Positions 27,220 through 35,469 are shown, numbered from the stretch's first letter. The stretch is DNA of 64,000 bases from Flavobacterium sp. J49 (GCF_011742145.1 NZ_JAAQQU010000038.1:1-64000), one strand, 5' to 3'. The notes: generated by a model from the sequence alone, not told the origin. A program made the numbers and translations.

Positions 27220-28641
27220 ATGAATTACACAAAAGCATTAGACAATAAAATCTTCGAAATCATTTCAAAAGCTTCGCAAGAACTCAATCTTGAAAGCTAC
27301 GTAATCGGCGGATTTGTGCGTGACTATTTATTGCAACGCGATTTCAAAAAAGACATTGACATCGTAGCCGTGGGTTCCGGGATTGATTTGGCGCTGAAAG
27401 TTTCCCAATTGTTACCCAACAAACCCAAAGTACAGGTTTTCAAAAACTATGGTACGGCCATGTTGCGTTACAAAGAAATCGACATCGAATTTGTGGGTGC
27501 CAGAAAAGAAAGTTACACCCAAGACAGCCGAAATCCTTTGGTGGAAAACGGTACACTTGAAGACGACCAAAACCGTCGTGATTTTACCATAAATGCCTTG
27601 GCTTTTTCTTTGAATCCTAATAATTACGGTGAATTGGTTGATCCGTTTGATGGTTTGACCGACATGAAAAACAAACTCATCAAAACGCCTTTAAATCCGG
27701 ACATTACGTATTCTGATGATCCGTTGCGGATGATGAGAGCCATTCGTTTTGCGACACAATTGAACTTCACCATTGAAGAAAAATCTTTGCAGGCGATTGC
27801 CGATAACAAAGACCGCATCAAAATCATTTCGGGCGAAAGAATTGTAGACGAATTGAACAAAATTCTTGAAACGCCGAAACCGTCTATTGGTTTTTTACAT
27901 TTATACAAAACCGGCTTACTAGAGATTATTTTACCCGAATTGACCGCACTCAATAACGTAGAAGAAATCGAAGGTCATACCCATAAAAACAACTTCTATC
28001 ACACTTTGGAAGTGGTAGATAATATTTGTCCGAATACCGACGATGTTTGGTTGCGCTGGGCAGCATTGTTGCACGATATTGGCAAAGCACCTACAAAACG
28101 TTTCAATAAAAAACAAGGATGGACTTTCCACGGACATGAATTCTTAGGCGGCAAAATGGTGAAGAAAATCTTTGAAAGATTGCACATGCCATTGAACCAA
28201 AAAATGAAATTTGTGCAAAAAATGGTAATGCTGAGTTCAAGACCAATCGTATTGTCAGAAGATATCGTAACCGATTCGGCCGTACGCAGATTGGTGTTTG
28301 ATGCCGGAGAAGACGTAGACAATTTGATGACGCTGTGCGAAGCGGATATCACAACCAAGAATCCGACGAAATTCAAAAAATACCACAACAATTTCGATAT
28401 CGTTCGCCGAAAAATTATTGAGGTAGAAGAACGCGATCATGTGCGTAATTTCCAACCGCCAATTTCCGGAGAAGAAATTATGACCATATTCAATTTGCAG
28501 CCGTCAAGAGAAATTGGAGTATTAAAAGAAGCGGTAAAAGAAGCGATACTCGAAGGAGAAATCCCGAATGAATATCAAGCTGCCTACGATTTTGTTTTGG
28601 CTAAAGCGGAGAAAATGGGGTTGAAGAAAGTGGCAAAGTAG
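27220..28641 (+). CDS. cca: CCA tRNA nucleotidyltransferase with HD domain
   Basis: A 473-residue enzyme that adds or repairs the tRNA 3' CCA end. The N-terminal nucleotidyltransferase has [20 protein letters not shown]-like signature (cut here: [14 protein letters not shown]) and [10 protein letters not shown]; the tRNA-binding neck follows ([14 protein letters not shown]) and a C-terminal HD domain with HDIGK at about 287-291. Start ATG 27220 is chosen; the upstream TTG at 27199 lies inside the cassette repeat. Its last codons overlap the left arm of the next hairpin. Confidence 0.95.
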   Translation: MNYTKALDNKIFEIISKASQELNLESYVIGGFVRDYLLQRDFKKDIDIVAVGSGIDLALKVSQLLPNKPKVQVFKNYGTAMLRYKEIDIEFVGARKESYTQDSRNPLVENGTLEDDQNRRDFTINALAFSLNPNNYGELVDPFDGLTDMKNKLIKTPLNPDITYSDDPLRMMRAIRFATQLNFTIEEKSLQAIADNKDRIKIISGERIVDELNKILETPKPSIGFLHLYKTGLLEIILPELTALNNVEEIEGHTHKNNFYHTLEVVDNICPNTDDVWLRWAALLHDIGKAPTKRFNKKQGWTFHGHEFLGGKMVKKIFERLHMPLNQKMKFVQKMVMLSSRPIVLSEDIVTDSAVRRLVFDAGEDVDNLMTLCEADITTKNPTKFKKYHNNFDIVRRKIIEVEERDHVRNFQPPISGEEIMTIFNLQPSREIGVLKEAVKEAILEGEIPNEYQAAYDFVLAKAEKMGLKKVAK

Positions 28642-28664
28642 CAGAGTGACAAAGTAGCAAAGTA
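28631..28664 (+). repeat. Forward arm, CAAAGT family, overlapping the end of cca
   Basis: Four CAAAGT/CAGAGT words at about 10- and 8-base spacing. It overlaps the last codons and stop of cca. It can pair with the reverse arms at 28699-28730 (19 of 28 positions by my count) or at 29099-29126. Confidence 0.7.
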
Positions 28665-28698
28665 CATTAAAAGTGTATCTTGATTAAAATTAAACGCT

Positions 28699-28730
28699 GC
28701 AACTTTGAAACTTAGTAACTTTGAAACTTA
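28699..28730 (+). repeat. Proximal reverse arm, ACTTTG family
   Basis: GCAACTTTGAAACTTAGTAA followed by CTTTGAAACTTA. It is the inverse of the CAAAGT arm and a direct, imperfect copy of the arm at 29099-29126, so the four-helix gene is bracketed by direct copies of this arm and enclosed by inverted ones. Confidence 0.7.
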
Positions 28731-28738
28731 TTAAAAAA

Positions 28739-29098
28739 ATGAAAACATTTAGAGATTTATTGATATGGCAAAAAGCAATGGCTCTGGTAACAAAATGCTA
28801 TTCTACTTCATCAAATTTCCCTAAAGAGGAACAATTTGGATTGACATCCCAAATCAGAAGATGTAGTATTTCAATTCCAAGTAATATTTCGGAAGGATAT
28901 GGAAGAGGAACTAATAAAGATTACAGACGTTTTTTAAATATATCGTTAGGATCTCTTTTTGAATTTCAAACTCAAGTAGAAATAGCCTATAATTTAGAAT
29001 ATTTAACAGAAGAAAAATTTAATCAATTATATGAAGACAGCAGAGAATTGGAACGAATGTTAACTGCATTCATCAATAAAGTGAATGGTACTTTATAA
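28739..29098 (+). CDS. Four-helix-bundle protein, 23S rRNA IVS / Avd-like
   Basis: A 119-residue protein of the S23/IVP family (four helix bundle). The family core is clear: LIWQKAM, FPKEEQFGLTSQIRRC, SIPSNISEGYGR, FLNISLGSLFE. Family members are encoded in intervening sequences within 23S rRNA in some bacteria, and Avd of diversity-generating retroelements has the same fold; biochemical role is unclear, probably RNA or DNA binding. ATG 28739 is chosen over TTG 28721, giving the same length as the paralogue at 41183-41542 (76 of 119 residues identical by ungapped count). It lies between cca and ctaA, within repeat arms. Confidence 0.92.
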   Translation: MKTFRDLLIWQKAMALVTKCYSTSSNFPKEEQFGLTSQIRRCSISIPSNISEGYGRGTNKDYRRFLNISLGSLFEFQTQVEIAYNLEYLTEEKFNQLYEDSRELERMLTAFINKVNGTL

Positions 29099-29126
29099 CT
29101 CTGCAACTTTGTAACTTTGTAACTTA
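29099..29126 (+). repeat. Distal reverse arm, ACTTTG family, abutting ctaA
   Basis: CTCTGCAACTTTGTAACTTT followed by GTAACTTA. It begins right after the stop codon of the four-helix gene, and its last A is the A of the ctaA start codon. It is complementary to the forward arm at the cca end, for example 12 of 14 over GCAAAGTAGCAGAG. Confidence 0.75.
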
Positions 29127-30145
29127 TGAAACGAGACAAATCAGTCATTTATTGGCTACTTTCCGGTTGTGTTTTAGTGTTTATTATGGTCGTAGTTGGC
29201 GGAATTACCCGCTTAACGAACTCGGGTTTATCAATGACCGACTGGCATTTGGTTACCGATACTTTTCCACCGATGAGTGAAGAGAAATGGATTCAGGCTT
29301 TTGAAGAATACAAGAAGTTCCCTGAATATCAAAAAATCAATATTCACAACGATTTTCAGTTGGATGATTACAAATTCATTTATTTCTGGGAATGGTTCCA
29401 CCGTTTTATCGGACGCATTATCGGTTTGGTATTTATCATTCCGTTTGTGTACTTTTTAATTAAAAAAAGAATCGACAAAGCCACTTTAAACAAGTGCTTC
29501 ATCCTACTCGGAATGGGCGCTTTGCAAGGTTTCTTTGGTTGGTTTATGGTAAAAAGCGGTTTGGTTGACAATCCGGATGTGAGTCATTTTCGATTGGCGT
29601 TGCACTTGACTTTTGCCTTCATCACTTTTGCGTACACACTTTGGGTCGCTTTGGATTTGATTTATCCGGAAAGAAAAGAAGTGATTTTACCTTTGAAAAA
29701 ATTGGCACGAATTACCCTGTTTTTCTTGGTTGTCCAAATCATTTACGGGGGTTTTGTGGCCGGTTTAAACGCCGGATTAGTGCATAACCATTGGCCGCTC
29801 ATGAGTGACGGACAGTTTTTCCACGACAGTATTGCTTTGGAAAAAGACAGTTGGTTACTGCGTTTCACCGAAGGGAAAAGCGGTGTTCAATTCGTACACC
29901 GAACGATGGCTTATGTCGTAGTTGGATTGATTCTATTTTTGTATTTCAAAAGCAAAAAATATACACTTTCGGCCCAACAACAAAAGGGTTTGAATGCCTT
30001 GGTTGTATTGGTGTTTGTACAATTTGCTTTAGGCGTTCTCACTTTGTTGTATGCAGTTCCTCTTTGGTTGGGATTGACACATCAAGTGGTAGCGTTCTTC
30101 TTATTGACAGCGATGACTTATACTTTGCATCGCTTGTCAAAATAA
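29126..30145 (+). CDS. ctaA: Heme A synthase, COX15/CtaA family
   Basis: A 339-residue polytopic inner-membrane enzyme that oxidises heme O to heme A for aa3-type cytochrome oxidase. About eight membrane segments; conserved GGITRLTNSGLSM after the first helix, EWFHRFIGR in the next, and QFVHRTMAY and LTHQVVAFF with the heme-ligand histidines. Length is typical of the alphaproteobacterial/Bacteroidetes type. The ATG directly abuts the distal repeat arm of the four-helix cassette, so its ribosome entry region is entirely repeat sequence. Confidence 0.95.
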   Translation: MKRDKSVIYWLLSGCVLVFIMVVVGGITRLTNSGLSMTDWHLVTDTFPPMSEEKWIQAFEEYKKFPEYQKINIHNDFQLDDYKFIYFWEWFHRFIGRIIGLVFIIPFVYFLIKKRIDKATLNKCFILLGMGALQGFFGWFMVKSGLVDNPDVSHFRLALHLTFAFITFAYTLWVALDLIYPERKEVILPLKKLARITLFFLVVQIIYGGFVAGLNAGLVHNHWPLMSDGQFFHDSIALEKDSWLLRFTEGKSGVQFVHRTMAYVVVGLILFLYFKSKKYTLSAQQQKGLNALVVLVFVQFALGVLTLLYAVPLWLGLTHQVVAFFLLTAMTYTLHRLSK

Positions 30146-30194
30146 TACGCTTGCCCTGACTATATTGTCGCAGTTACCTTGTTTACTAACTTAA

Positions 30195-30965
30195 ATGTCT
30201 AAACTTGCCGCCCAGGATAAATTTCTGGATTTATCGGATTACGGAAGATCATTCGGTAGATTTTTTGCTAATCAATTAAAAGATTCCCGCTTCACGCCTA
30301 TTCATGTCACCTTACTATTTGGGTTTTCCGGATTGATTGCGATTTATTGCATTTTGGAACAACATTATTTACTTGCCGGATTTTTCATTTTGCTAAAATC
30401 AGGAATTGATGCTGCCGATGGTGAATTGGCCCGGTTGAAAAATACGCCTTCGTATTCCGGCAGGTATTTAGACAGTGTGTTTGATATTGTCTTGAACTTT
30501 ATGTTTCTGATGGCCATTTGTTATGTTTCTCAAACCTCGATTTGGTATACAATCCTAGCTTTTATTGGGCTCCAATTGCAAGGCACTTTGTATAACTATT
30601 ATTATGTCATCTTGAGAAATAAATCGGTTGGCGGCGATAGTACGAGTAAAATTTTTGAATACAAAACTCCTAAAGCCTTGCCGGGAGAAACCCAAAAATC
30701 AGTCAATATCTTATTTGGTATTTACCAAATGGTCTACGGCACTTTTGATAAAATCATCCACGCTCTGGATTCAGAGGCTTACAAAGTCAAAACTTTTCCC
30801 AATTGGTTTATGACCTTGCTTTCGTTATACGGATTAGGCTTTCAATTGTTGATTATCGCCGTGATGTTACCGATGGGCTGGATTGAATTGATTGTGCCCT
30901 TTTTCATAGCTTATACTTTGCTAATCTTTGCCTTCATTGGCATTCGAAAAAAATGCATAGTGTGA
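30195..30965 (+). CDS. CDP-alcohol phosphatidyltransferase family protein
   Basis: A 256-residue inner-membrane protein with about six membrane segments. The catalytic motif D-x2-DG-x2-AR-x8-G-x3-D-x3-D is intact (DAADGELARLK ... SGRYLDSVFD). Such enzymes condense a CDP-alcohol or CDP-diacylglycerol with a second alcohol to make a phospholipid. The specific product cannot be told. It may share a transcript with ctaA, 50 bases upstream. Confidence 0.9.
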   Translation: MSKLAAQDKFLDLSDYGRSFGRFFANQLKDSRFTPIHVTLLFGFSGLIAIYCILEQHYLLAGFFILLKSGIDAADGELARLKNTPSYSGRYLDSVFDIVLNFMFLMAICYVSQTSIWYTILAFIGLQLQGTLYNYYYVILRNKSVGGDSTSKIFEYKTPKALPGETQKSVNILFGIYQMVYGTFDKIIHALDSEAYKVKTFPNWFMTLLSLYGLGFQLLIIAVMLPMGWIELIVPFFIAYTLLIFAFIGIRKKCIV

Positions 30966-31052
30966 ATTATGCAATCTTGAGATATAATTGCATAACAACA
31001 ACTTCCAACTAATTGCCGAAATTTATAGTCTGTAATTTTAAAACTATAAATC

Positions 31053-31235
31053 ATGCCGAATTCAAAAGAGATTGAAGGAAATTGGGAACAGCTAAAAGGA
31101 AAACTGAAGCAAAAATATGCCGACTTAACCGATGATGATTTGCTTTATGATGAAGGCAAAGAACAAGAAATGTGGGGAAGATTGCAAGAAAAGATAGGAA
31201 AGACTGAAAAAGAAATTAAAGCGTTGTTTGATTGA
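31053..31235 (+). CDS. CsbD-family stress protein
   Basis: A 60-residue charged protein that fits CsbD: it begins by [20 protein letters not shown] and continues with [21 protein letters not shown]. CsbD proteins are general-stress proteins of unknown mechanism in many bacteria. Single gene between two terminator-like regions. Small size and composition match the family. Confidence 0.92.
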   Translation: MPNSKEIEGNWEQLKGKLKQKYADLTDDDLLYDEGKEQEMWGRLQEKIGKTEKEIKALFD

Positions 31236-31290
31236 ATTAAGTGATGCTTTGATTGTATTCGGAAAGGCTGCATCAATGAGTTTTTCCAAT

Positions 31291-31321
31291 AAAAAAGTCC
31301 CGATAGAATCGGGACTTTTTC
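31291..31321. terminator. Bidirectional terminator between csbD-like gene and thioredoxin-like gene
   Basis: AAAAAAGTCCCGAT and ATCGGGACTTTTT form a strong stem with A and T tracts on each side, between convergent genes. Confidence 0.85.
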
Positions 31322-31322
31322 T

Positions 31323-31928
31323 TTATACTTTTTTCTTGGCTTTTATCGAACAACCAATGGCTTTGGTGAGAGAAGGTGAAGGTTCACTTCCTTTTTCCAA
31401 GGCGGCGATGGCGTTTTCCAGATATTTTTCTTTTACTGCTGAAGCATCGTCTGAATTATCATCGATAGCGCCAATGTATTTTACCACCAAATTTTTGTCT
31501 AACAAAAACACGTGCGGTGTTTTCGTAGCGCCATATTGCGGATAAACCTGTTGCCCTTCATCTACTAAATAAGGAAAAGCAAACTTTTTGTCTTTGGCCT
31601 TTTCTTTCATTAACTCGTAAGTATCGGCCGGTTGTACTGCAGGATCATTTGGATTGATGGCCAAAAGCACATAACCTTGTTTTTTGTATTTCTTGGCCAA
31701 ATCATTAATTCGGTCTTCATATTTCACCGCAAACGGACAAGTGTTACAAGTAAAAACCACAATAAAACCTTTGGCGTCTTTGTAATCGGCCATGCTGTAC
31801 ATTTTGCCATCAACGGATTTCAGTTTGAAATCAGCGGCTTTGTCACCAGGTTGGTAACCATTGGAAACCACACTTTCTCCTACAAACAAACTGCTGAAGA
31901 ATAGAATTAAAAAAGGTAAAACTTTCAT
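31323..31928 (-). CDS. Exported thioredoxin-fold protein (AhpC/TSA-like)
   Basis: A 201-residue exported redoxin. An N-terminal signal segment (about 1-18) precedes a peroxiredoxin/TlpA-like domain with FTCNTCPFAVKYEDR, giving a CNTC pair where thioredoxins carry CxxC, and TKTPHVFLLDK with the cis-proline. Peroxiredoxin-like proteins of this group are common in Bacteroidetes; the redox partner is not known. It follows the TlpA-like gene by seven bases on the same strand. Confidence 0.88.
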   Translation of the reverse strand: MKVLPFLILFFSSLFVGESVVSNGYQPGDKAADFKLKSVDGKMYSMADYKDAKGFIVVFTCNTCPFAVKYEDRINDLAKKYKKQGYVLLAINPNDPAVQPADTYELMKEKAKDKKFAFPYLVDEGQQVYPQYGATKTPHVFLLDKNLVVKYIGAIDDNSDDASAVKEKYLENAIAALEKGSEPSPSLTKAIGCSIKAKKKV

Positions 31929-31935
31929 ATTGTAC

Positions 31936-32421
31936 TTAATTAAGATTGATAAATGAGTTTACGTATTCGTTGAGTTCGGTAAAATTTTCAAATTCGCGCT
32001 CGGCGAATAAATGCTTTTTACCTTGTATGAGTAATGTGGCCGGAATGGCACCCGACCAGTCTTTGTCGATTTTAGAAAGCCATGAATTGTAATCTTTGTC
32101 GCTTAGCAGCAAAACCTCAGCGGAGATTTTTTTTCTTTCTACAAAAGGGATAAGCTTTTTCTCGAGATCTTTTCTGCTGTCGAGACTGACCAATAGTACT
32201 TTTACCTTTTTATTCTCCTTGTGAAGTTGCTCAAAATAAGGTAACTCTTTGATACACGGTGCGCACCAAGTCGCCCAAAAATTTATCACATAAGTAGTTT
32301 GGTCTTCTTTGATTACAACTTTTTCAAAGTCGGCAAACTTTTCATAAACGGTTATTTGTGCCAAAGCATTACTGGCAAAGGTCAGGATGAAAAAGATTGA
32401 TATTGAGTAAAGTAACTTCAT
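31936..32421 (-). CDS. TlpA-family thiol-disulfide oxidoreductase
   Basis: A 161-residue periplasmic thioredoxin with a signal peptide (cleavage near SNALAQ) and the active site WCAPC in FWATWCAPCIKELPYF, followed by the cis-proline segment AIPATLLI. TlpA/ResA-like proteins reduce disulfides in the periplasm, for instance during cytochrome c maturation. It heads a two-gene unit with the AhpC/TSA-like protein downstream. Confidence 0.92.
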   Translation of the reverse strand: MKLLYSISIFFILTFASNALAQITVYEKFADFEKVVIKEDQTTYVINFWATWCAPCIKELPYFEQLHKENKKVKVLLVSLDSRKDLEKKLIPFVERKKISAEVLLLSDKDYNSWLSKIDKDWSGAIPATLLIQGKKHLFAEREFENFTELNEYVNSFINLN

Positions 32422-32530
32422 CAGAAAAATTAAGTGTAACGAAGTTAATGAGTTACGGTTTGGAATGGAATGTACTTAACAAAATTTTACCAACTTTAAC
32501 ATAAAGTAGTTACGCAACCGCTTACACTTT

Positions 32531-32623
32531 CTTTTTGTCATTTTGAGGAACGAAAAATCAAATCTTTCAAACCATTATGAGATTCCTCTATCGTCTAAAA
32601 AGACGAGACGGAATGACAAAAAG
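32531..32623. repeat. Hairpin repeat with TGTCATTTTGAGGAACGA end
   Basis: Ends CTTTTTGTCATTTTGAGGAA and GACGGAATGACAAAAAG are imperfect reverse complements, with GAGATTCCTCTATCGTC inside. The TGTCATTnnGA...GAGATTCCTC...GGAATGACA layout is a widespread intergenic repeat style in Bacteroidetes and other phyla. Confidence 0.6.
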
Positions 32624-32680
32624 GAAAAATAGTCCAAAAATCAACTTTTGAGCATTTCCTAGGCCTCGCAGCCAGCAAAC

Positions 32681-32800
32681 GAGCTTCGAACAGACAAGAA
32701 TGCTTTTCGGACATACAATAACAAGCTTCGGACAACCAAGAAAACATTTCTGACTGAAAGAAACAGCCTTCGGAGTGGCAAGATTGTGCTTCGGATGGAA
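32681..32800. repeat. Degenerate tandem repeat, about 20-22 base period
   Basis: Six units share the word AGCTTCGGAC or a variant (at about 32682, 32702, 32724, 32746, 32766 and 32787), with CAAGAA-like words between. Units are divergent, so the array is old or under weak constraint. It encodes nothing recognisable. Confidence 0.55.
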
Positions 32801-32905
32801 ATTGTAGGACTTTGCAGAATGTTTTGTATTTTAGCTGAGAGTATTTGTGATGAGAGTTGCGGATATTCGAGTTATGAGTAAATTTGAAAAACCTATTTAC
32901 CAAAA

Positions 32906-33382
32906 ATGAAAAGTTTAATTTTCACGCTGATCTTTATAATATCTCAAATTTCATATTCTCAGCAAAAAATTGAGCAAATGGCTTTTGATTATTTTATCAA
33001 GAATGTGGTAATGAATGATTATCCAAAAATTGGTAAAATTAAATTTGACGGTTATACACAATCTGATACCTCAGGATTATTTTCCTATGGAGAATGTTTT
33101 ACTGATTATGAATTCAAGTTCATCCTCGAAAATGGTTTTAAATCAAATGACAAAGTTGTCAAAATTGAAAATAATTCTCAAGAAATTATAAATCTAAAAC
33201 TTAAGAGAGAAAGAAAACAAAAAATAAAAATATTTGTTTATCAAGCTTTAAAACTGGATAATGGATATTTTGTAGCTATTAAATCTGAGGAAAAAGAAGG
33301 CGGTTATCTTTATTACTTATTTTTTGATAACAATCATAATATTGTTAAGTATTGTAATGAAGGATTTATATCCTGCAAATAA
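32906..33382 (+). CDS. Hypothetical exported protein
   Basis: A 158-residue protein that I do not recognise. A signal peptide (MKSLIFTLIFIISQISYSQ) is followed by a mixed alpha/beta domain rich in Lys, Phe and Tyr. The pattern alternates short hydrophobic strands (YFVAIKSEEKEGGYLYYLFF) and ends by a pair of cysteines. AT-rich coding sequence, no operon partner: the next gene pair is ParDE. Confidence 0.75.
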   Translation: MKSLIFTLIFIISQISYSQQKIEQMAFDYFIKNVVMNDYPKIGKIKFDGYTQSDTSGLFSYGECFTDYEFKFILENGFKSNDKVVKIENNSQEIINLKLKRERKQKIKIFVYQALKLDNGYFVAIKSEEKEGGYLYYLFFDNNHNIVKYCNEGFISCK

Positions 33383-33423
33383 AAACTTCTTCCTCAAAAC
33401 TTTCCATAAAAAAAATGGTTTGA

Positions 33424-33440
33424 TTACCAAATTTTGGTAA
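33424..33440. promoter_or_regulatory. Perfect palindrome, candidate ParD operator
   Basis: TTACCAAATTTTGGTAA is a perfect 8-1-8 palindrome 24 bases upstream of the antitoxin ATG. It overlaps a possible -7 box (TAACTTTA, 33438-33445). ParD-type antitoxins autorepress through such sites, so binding here would shut the promoter. Confidence 0.6.
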
Positions 33441-33463
33441 CTTTACTTAAAATTGAGATAATC

Positions 33464-33712
33464 ATGGGAAAAAACACTTCAATATCATTAGGCAATCATT
33501 TCGAAAGTTTTATTGAAACAACGATTTCAAAAGGTCGTTTTAGCAACGCTAGTGAAGTTGTACGTGCCGGACTTCGTCTTTTGGAAGAAGAAGAAAATCG
33601 CGTAATCGTTTTGCGCAATGCTATCCGTGAAGGAATTGATAGCGGTCGCGCTGTCGACTTTGATCCGAAAAAGCATTTAGAAACAATGAAGTCAACAAAA
33701 AAGAATGGCTAA
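33464..33712 (+). CDS. parD: ParD-family antitoxin
   Basis: An 82-residue type II antitoxin. The N-terminal ribbon-helix-helix segment (MGKNTSISLGNHFESFIE) binds DNA; the conserved GRFSNASEVVRAGLRLLEEEE follows, and the C-terminus would wrap the toxin. The ATG at 33464 is chosen over a TTG 30 bases upstream. The gene overlaps the toxin gene by eight bases and has a perfect palindrome in front. Confidence 0.92.
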   Translation: MGKNTSISLGNHFESFIETTISKGRFSNASEVVRAGLRLLEEEENRVIVLRNAIREGIDSGRAVDFDPKKHLETMKSTKKNG

Positions 33713-33998
33713 GTTTTACTTAACCAACAAAGCCGTTGAAGATTTAGGAGCTATTTGGCATTATACGGTAGAAACTTGGTCTGAAAACCAAGCGGTTATT
33801 TATTACTCATTACTCATTGATTCTTGCCAAGAATTAGCCAACAAACCCAATCAAGGTAAATCATACGAAGTCGTTGAAAAAAACATATTAGGCTTTAAAA
33901 CCGGAGAACACCTAATTTTTTACAGAATAATAACTGAAAATGAAATCGAAGTGGTTAGAATTTTACACGGTATGATGGATCTAAAAAACCACCTTTAA
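33705..33998 (+). CDS. parE: ParE/RelE-family toxin
   Basis: A 97-residue type II toxin with the ParE pattern: AVEDLGAIWHYTVETWSENQA, a central LANKPNQGKSYE, and the C-terminal strands HLIFYRIITENEIEVVRILHG. ParE toxins poison DNA gyrase; RelE relatives cut mRNA, and the residues here fit ParE better. It overlaps parD by eight bases, which couples their translation. Confidence 0.92.
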   Translation: MAKFYLTNKAVEDLGAIWHYTVETWSENQAVIYYSLLIDSCQELANKPNQGKSYEVVEKNILGFKTGEHLIFYRIITENEIEVVRILHGMMDLKNHL

Positions 33999-34003
33999 AA
34001 CAC

Positions 34004-34759
34004 CTACCCCAACCACTCCTTAAAATCATTCACCCTTTCTCGTGCCACTATAACCTCATCGTCTTTGTATGTGGGTAAAATCACTTTGAGTCTGGAATTG
34101 CTATGGAGTTGAATTTCTTTTATCGCTTTCAACGGGATGATGAATTTGCGCGAAACGCGGTAAAAGGATGCCGGGTCAAGTTCGGTTTCGAGTTGTTCTA
34201 AAGTGTTATCGAGCAAGTAATCGCGGTTGTCTGAAGTGTGCAAATAAGTGCCTTTGTTTTCGCTGTAAAAACATTCGACTTCTTCAATATTAATCATCTT
34301 CAATTGCTGACCCATTTTGATGGTGAAGCGCTTTTTATACACTCTGTCGATTGGGTTAACCAACATTTTTTTAATCATTTCGAAATCCAAGGAAAGATTC
34401 GGCGCCGCTATGTTTCTCGCTTTGAATTTATTAACCGCGGTTTCCAAATCGTCTTCGTCAATTGGTTTCAATAAATAATCGATGCTATTCAGTTTGAAGG
34501 CACGCAACGCATATTCGTCATAAGCTGTAGTGAAAATCACCGCACTCTTGATGTCGATTGTCTCAAAAATCTCAAACGACAAACCGTCTGACAATTGGAT
34601 GTCCAAAAAAATCAAATCAGGATGCGGATTTGAATTGAACCAATGAATCGCTTCTTCTACAGAATGTAAAAGTGTATTAACCTGTAAACCCAATTTCTCC
34701 ACTTTGCGTTGGAGCAATCTGGCAGCGGGTTTTTCGTCTTCAATAATGATAATATTCAT
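34004..34759 (-). CDS. LytTR response regulator
   Basis: A 251-residue AlgR/LytR-type regulator. The receiver (1-120) has E7/D8, phospho-acceptor D53 in FLDIQLSDG and lysine in LLKPIDEDD; the C-terminal LytTR DNA-binding domain (about 150-250) shows FYRVSRKFIIPLKAI and SRLKVILP. The LytS-type kinase partner lies upstream on the same strand, separated by two 2TM-domain genes, all probably one operon. An empty GAGGTTCT hairpin directly precedes its start codon. Confidence 0.94.
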   Translation of the reverse strand: MNIIIIEDEKPAARLLQRKVEKLGLQVNTLLHSVEEAIHWFNSNPHPDLIFLDIQLSDGLSFEIFETIDIKSAVIFTTAYDEYALRAFKLNSIDYLLKPIDEDDLETAVNKFKARNIAAPNLSLDFEMIKKMLVNPIDRVYKKRFTIKMGQQLKMINIEEVECFYSENKGTYLHTSDNRDYLLDNTLEQLETELDPASFYRVSRKFIIPLKAIKEIQLHSNSRLKVILPTYKDDEVIVARERVNDFKEWLG

Positions 34760-34764
34760 TTTTC

Positions 34765-34851
34765 TTAAGGTTCTGAGGTTCTAAGGTTCTGAGGTTCTGA
34801 GGTTCTGAGGTCTTTTTACTTAAAACCTTAGTACCTCAGTGCCTTACCACC
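34765..34851. repeat. Empty intercistronic hairpin, AGGTTCTG family
   Basis: The left arm (34765-34811) is at least five 8-base copies of AGGTTCTG or AGGTTCTA; the right arm (34822-34851) is the inverse, AAAACCTTAGTACCTCAGTG and on. It fills the gap between the 2TM gene stop and the LytTR regulator start on the minus strand. The words are those of the arms around the four-helix gene at 41183-41542. Confidence 0.75.
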
Positions 34852-34856
34852 TATTT

Positions 34857-35165
34857 TTATTCCCATTTATTATTATTCTTCTCCTTCTCCATCAACTCTT
34901 TAATCTTTTTATCTTCCCAATTTTTGCCCAAAATCATCGTGGGTACAAAAACAGAAAATCCGTGCGCGGCCAAACCGATTCCCCAAAATAAAGGCGTGAT
35001 GAAGTTCTTCAAATGAAAAAAACCTTCGGAGGAATTTTTAGTGTTTACAACCAGCAAGATGATGTTAATCACCACGTAAACCGCAGCGTGACTATAGAAA
35101 CCTTTGATTCGCTTCACTCTTTTTACCGCTTCCTGGTATTTGATTTCGTCAATATTTTCCATCAT
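34857..35165 (-). CDS. 2TM domain protein (small histidine-kinase-associated)
   Basis: A 102-residue membrane protein of the 2TM type. An N-terminal amphipathic helix (YQEAVKRVKRIKGFYSHAAVYV) leads to two membrane segments and a short charged tail with WEDKKIKELMEKE. It is the third 2TM module in a row: the others are at 35165-35467 and the C-terminus of the kinase at 35470-36807. The stop of the upstream gene touches its start. Function unknown, presumably a membrane accessory of the LytS-like signalling unit. Confidence 0.88.
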   Translation of the reverse strand: MMENIDEIKYQEAVKRVKRIKGFYSHAAVYVVINIILLVVNTKNSSEGFFHLKNFITPLFWGIGLAAHGFSVFVPTMILGKNWEDKKIKELMEKEKNNNKWE

Positions 35166-35467
35166 TATTCAAATTTATTTCTTTTATTTTCTTCGTCCAT
35201 GTATTCTCTAATCTTTTTTTCTTCCCATTCTTGATTAAAAAACGGAAGCCAATTGAACACTTTCATCGCGTGAAAAAACAAACCAATTCCCCAACCCATC
35301 ATCGACCAAAAAAACCAAAGGTATTGCGGGGTATATTTTAAATTGATAAAAATTAAAATCGCCATGACTAAGATATAAGAAGCCAAGTGACTGTAAAAAC
35401 CTTTGATTTGCTCCACTTGTTTTTTGGCGCGTTGGTATCTTTCGAAGTCGTTATTATTTGTTTCCAT
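35165..35467 (-). CDS. 2TM domain protein
   Basis: About 100 residues, with the same pattern as its neighbour: METNNNDFERYQRAKKQVEQ, IKGFYSHLASYI, two membrane helices and the tail WEEKKIREYMDEE. ATG 35467 places the start three bases after the kinase stop; an in-frame ATG at 35479 that overlaps the kinase is possible. The start overlaps nothing else and the stop touches the next gene by one base. Confidence 0.88.
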   Translation of the reverse strand: METNNNDFERYQRAKKQVEQIKGFYSHLASYILVMAILIFINLKYTPQYLWFFWSMMGWGIGLFFHAMKVFNWLPFFNQEWEEKKIREYMDEENKRNKFE

Positions 35468-35469
35468 GA

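Larger units (their letters stand above)
32422..32905. other. Repeat-rich gene-free region of 484 bases
   Basis: No credible gene. It holds a hairpin element (32531-32623) and a decayed tandem repeat (32681-32800). A minus-strand frame over 32595-32903 is open only because of the repeat phase and shows no protein-like pattern. The rest is AT-rich spacer with the minus-strand promoter region of the TlpA-like gene expected near 32430-32480. Confidence 0.6.

Noticed and set aside
32595-32903. Minus-strand open frame with SEA/CxSE repeats as a gene
   Set aside because: It reads the degenerate tandem repeat and hairpin DNA; no start context, no protein-like pattern.
34765-34851. Possible CRISPR array from regular AGGTTCTG repeats
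   Set aside because: Units are 8 bases with no spacers, arms are inverted, and no cas gene is present.
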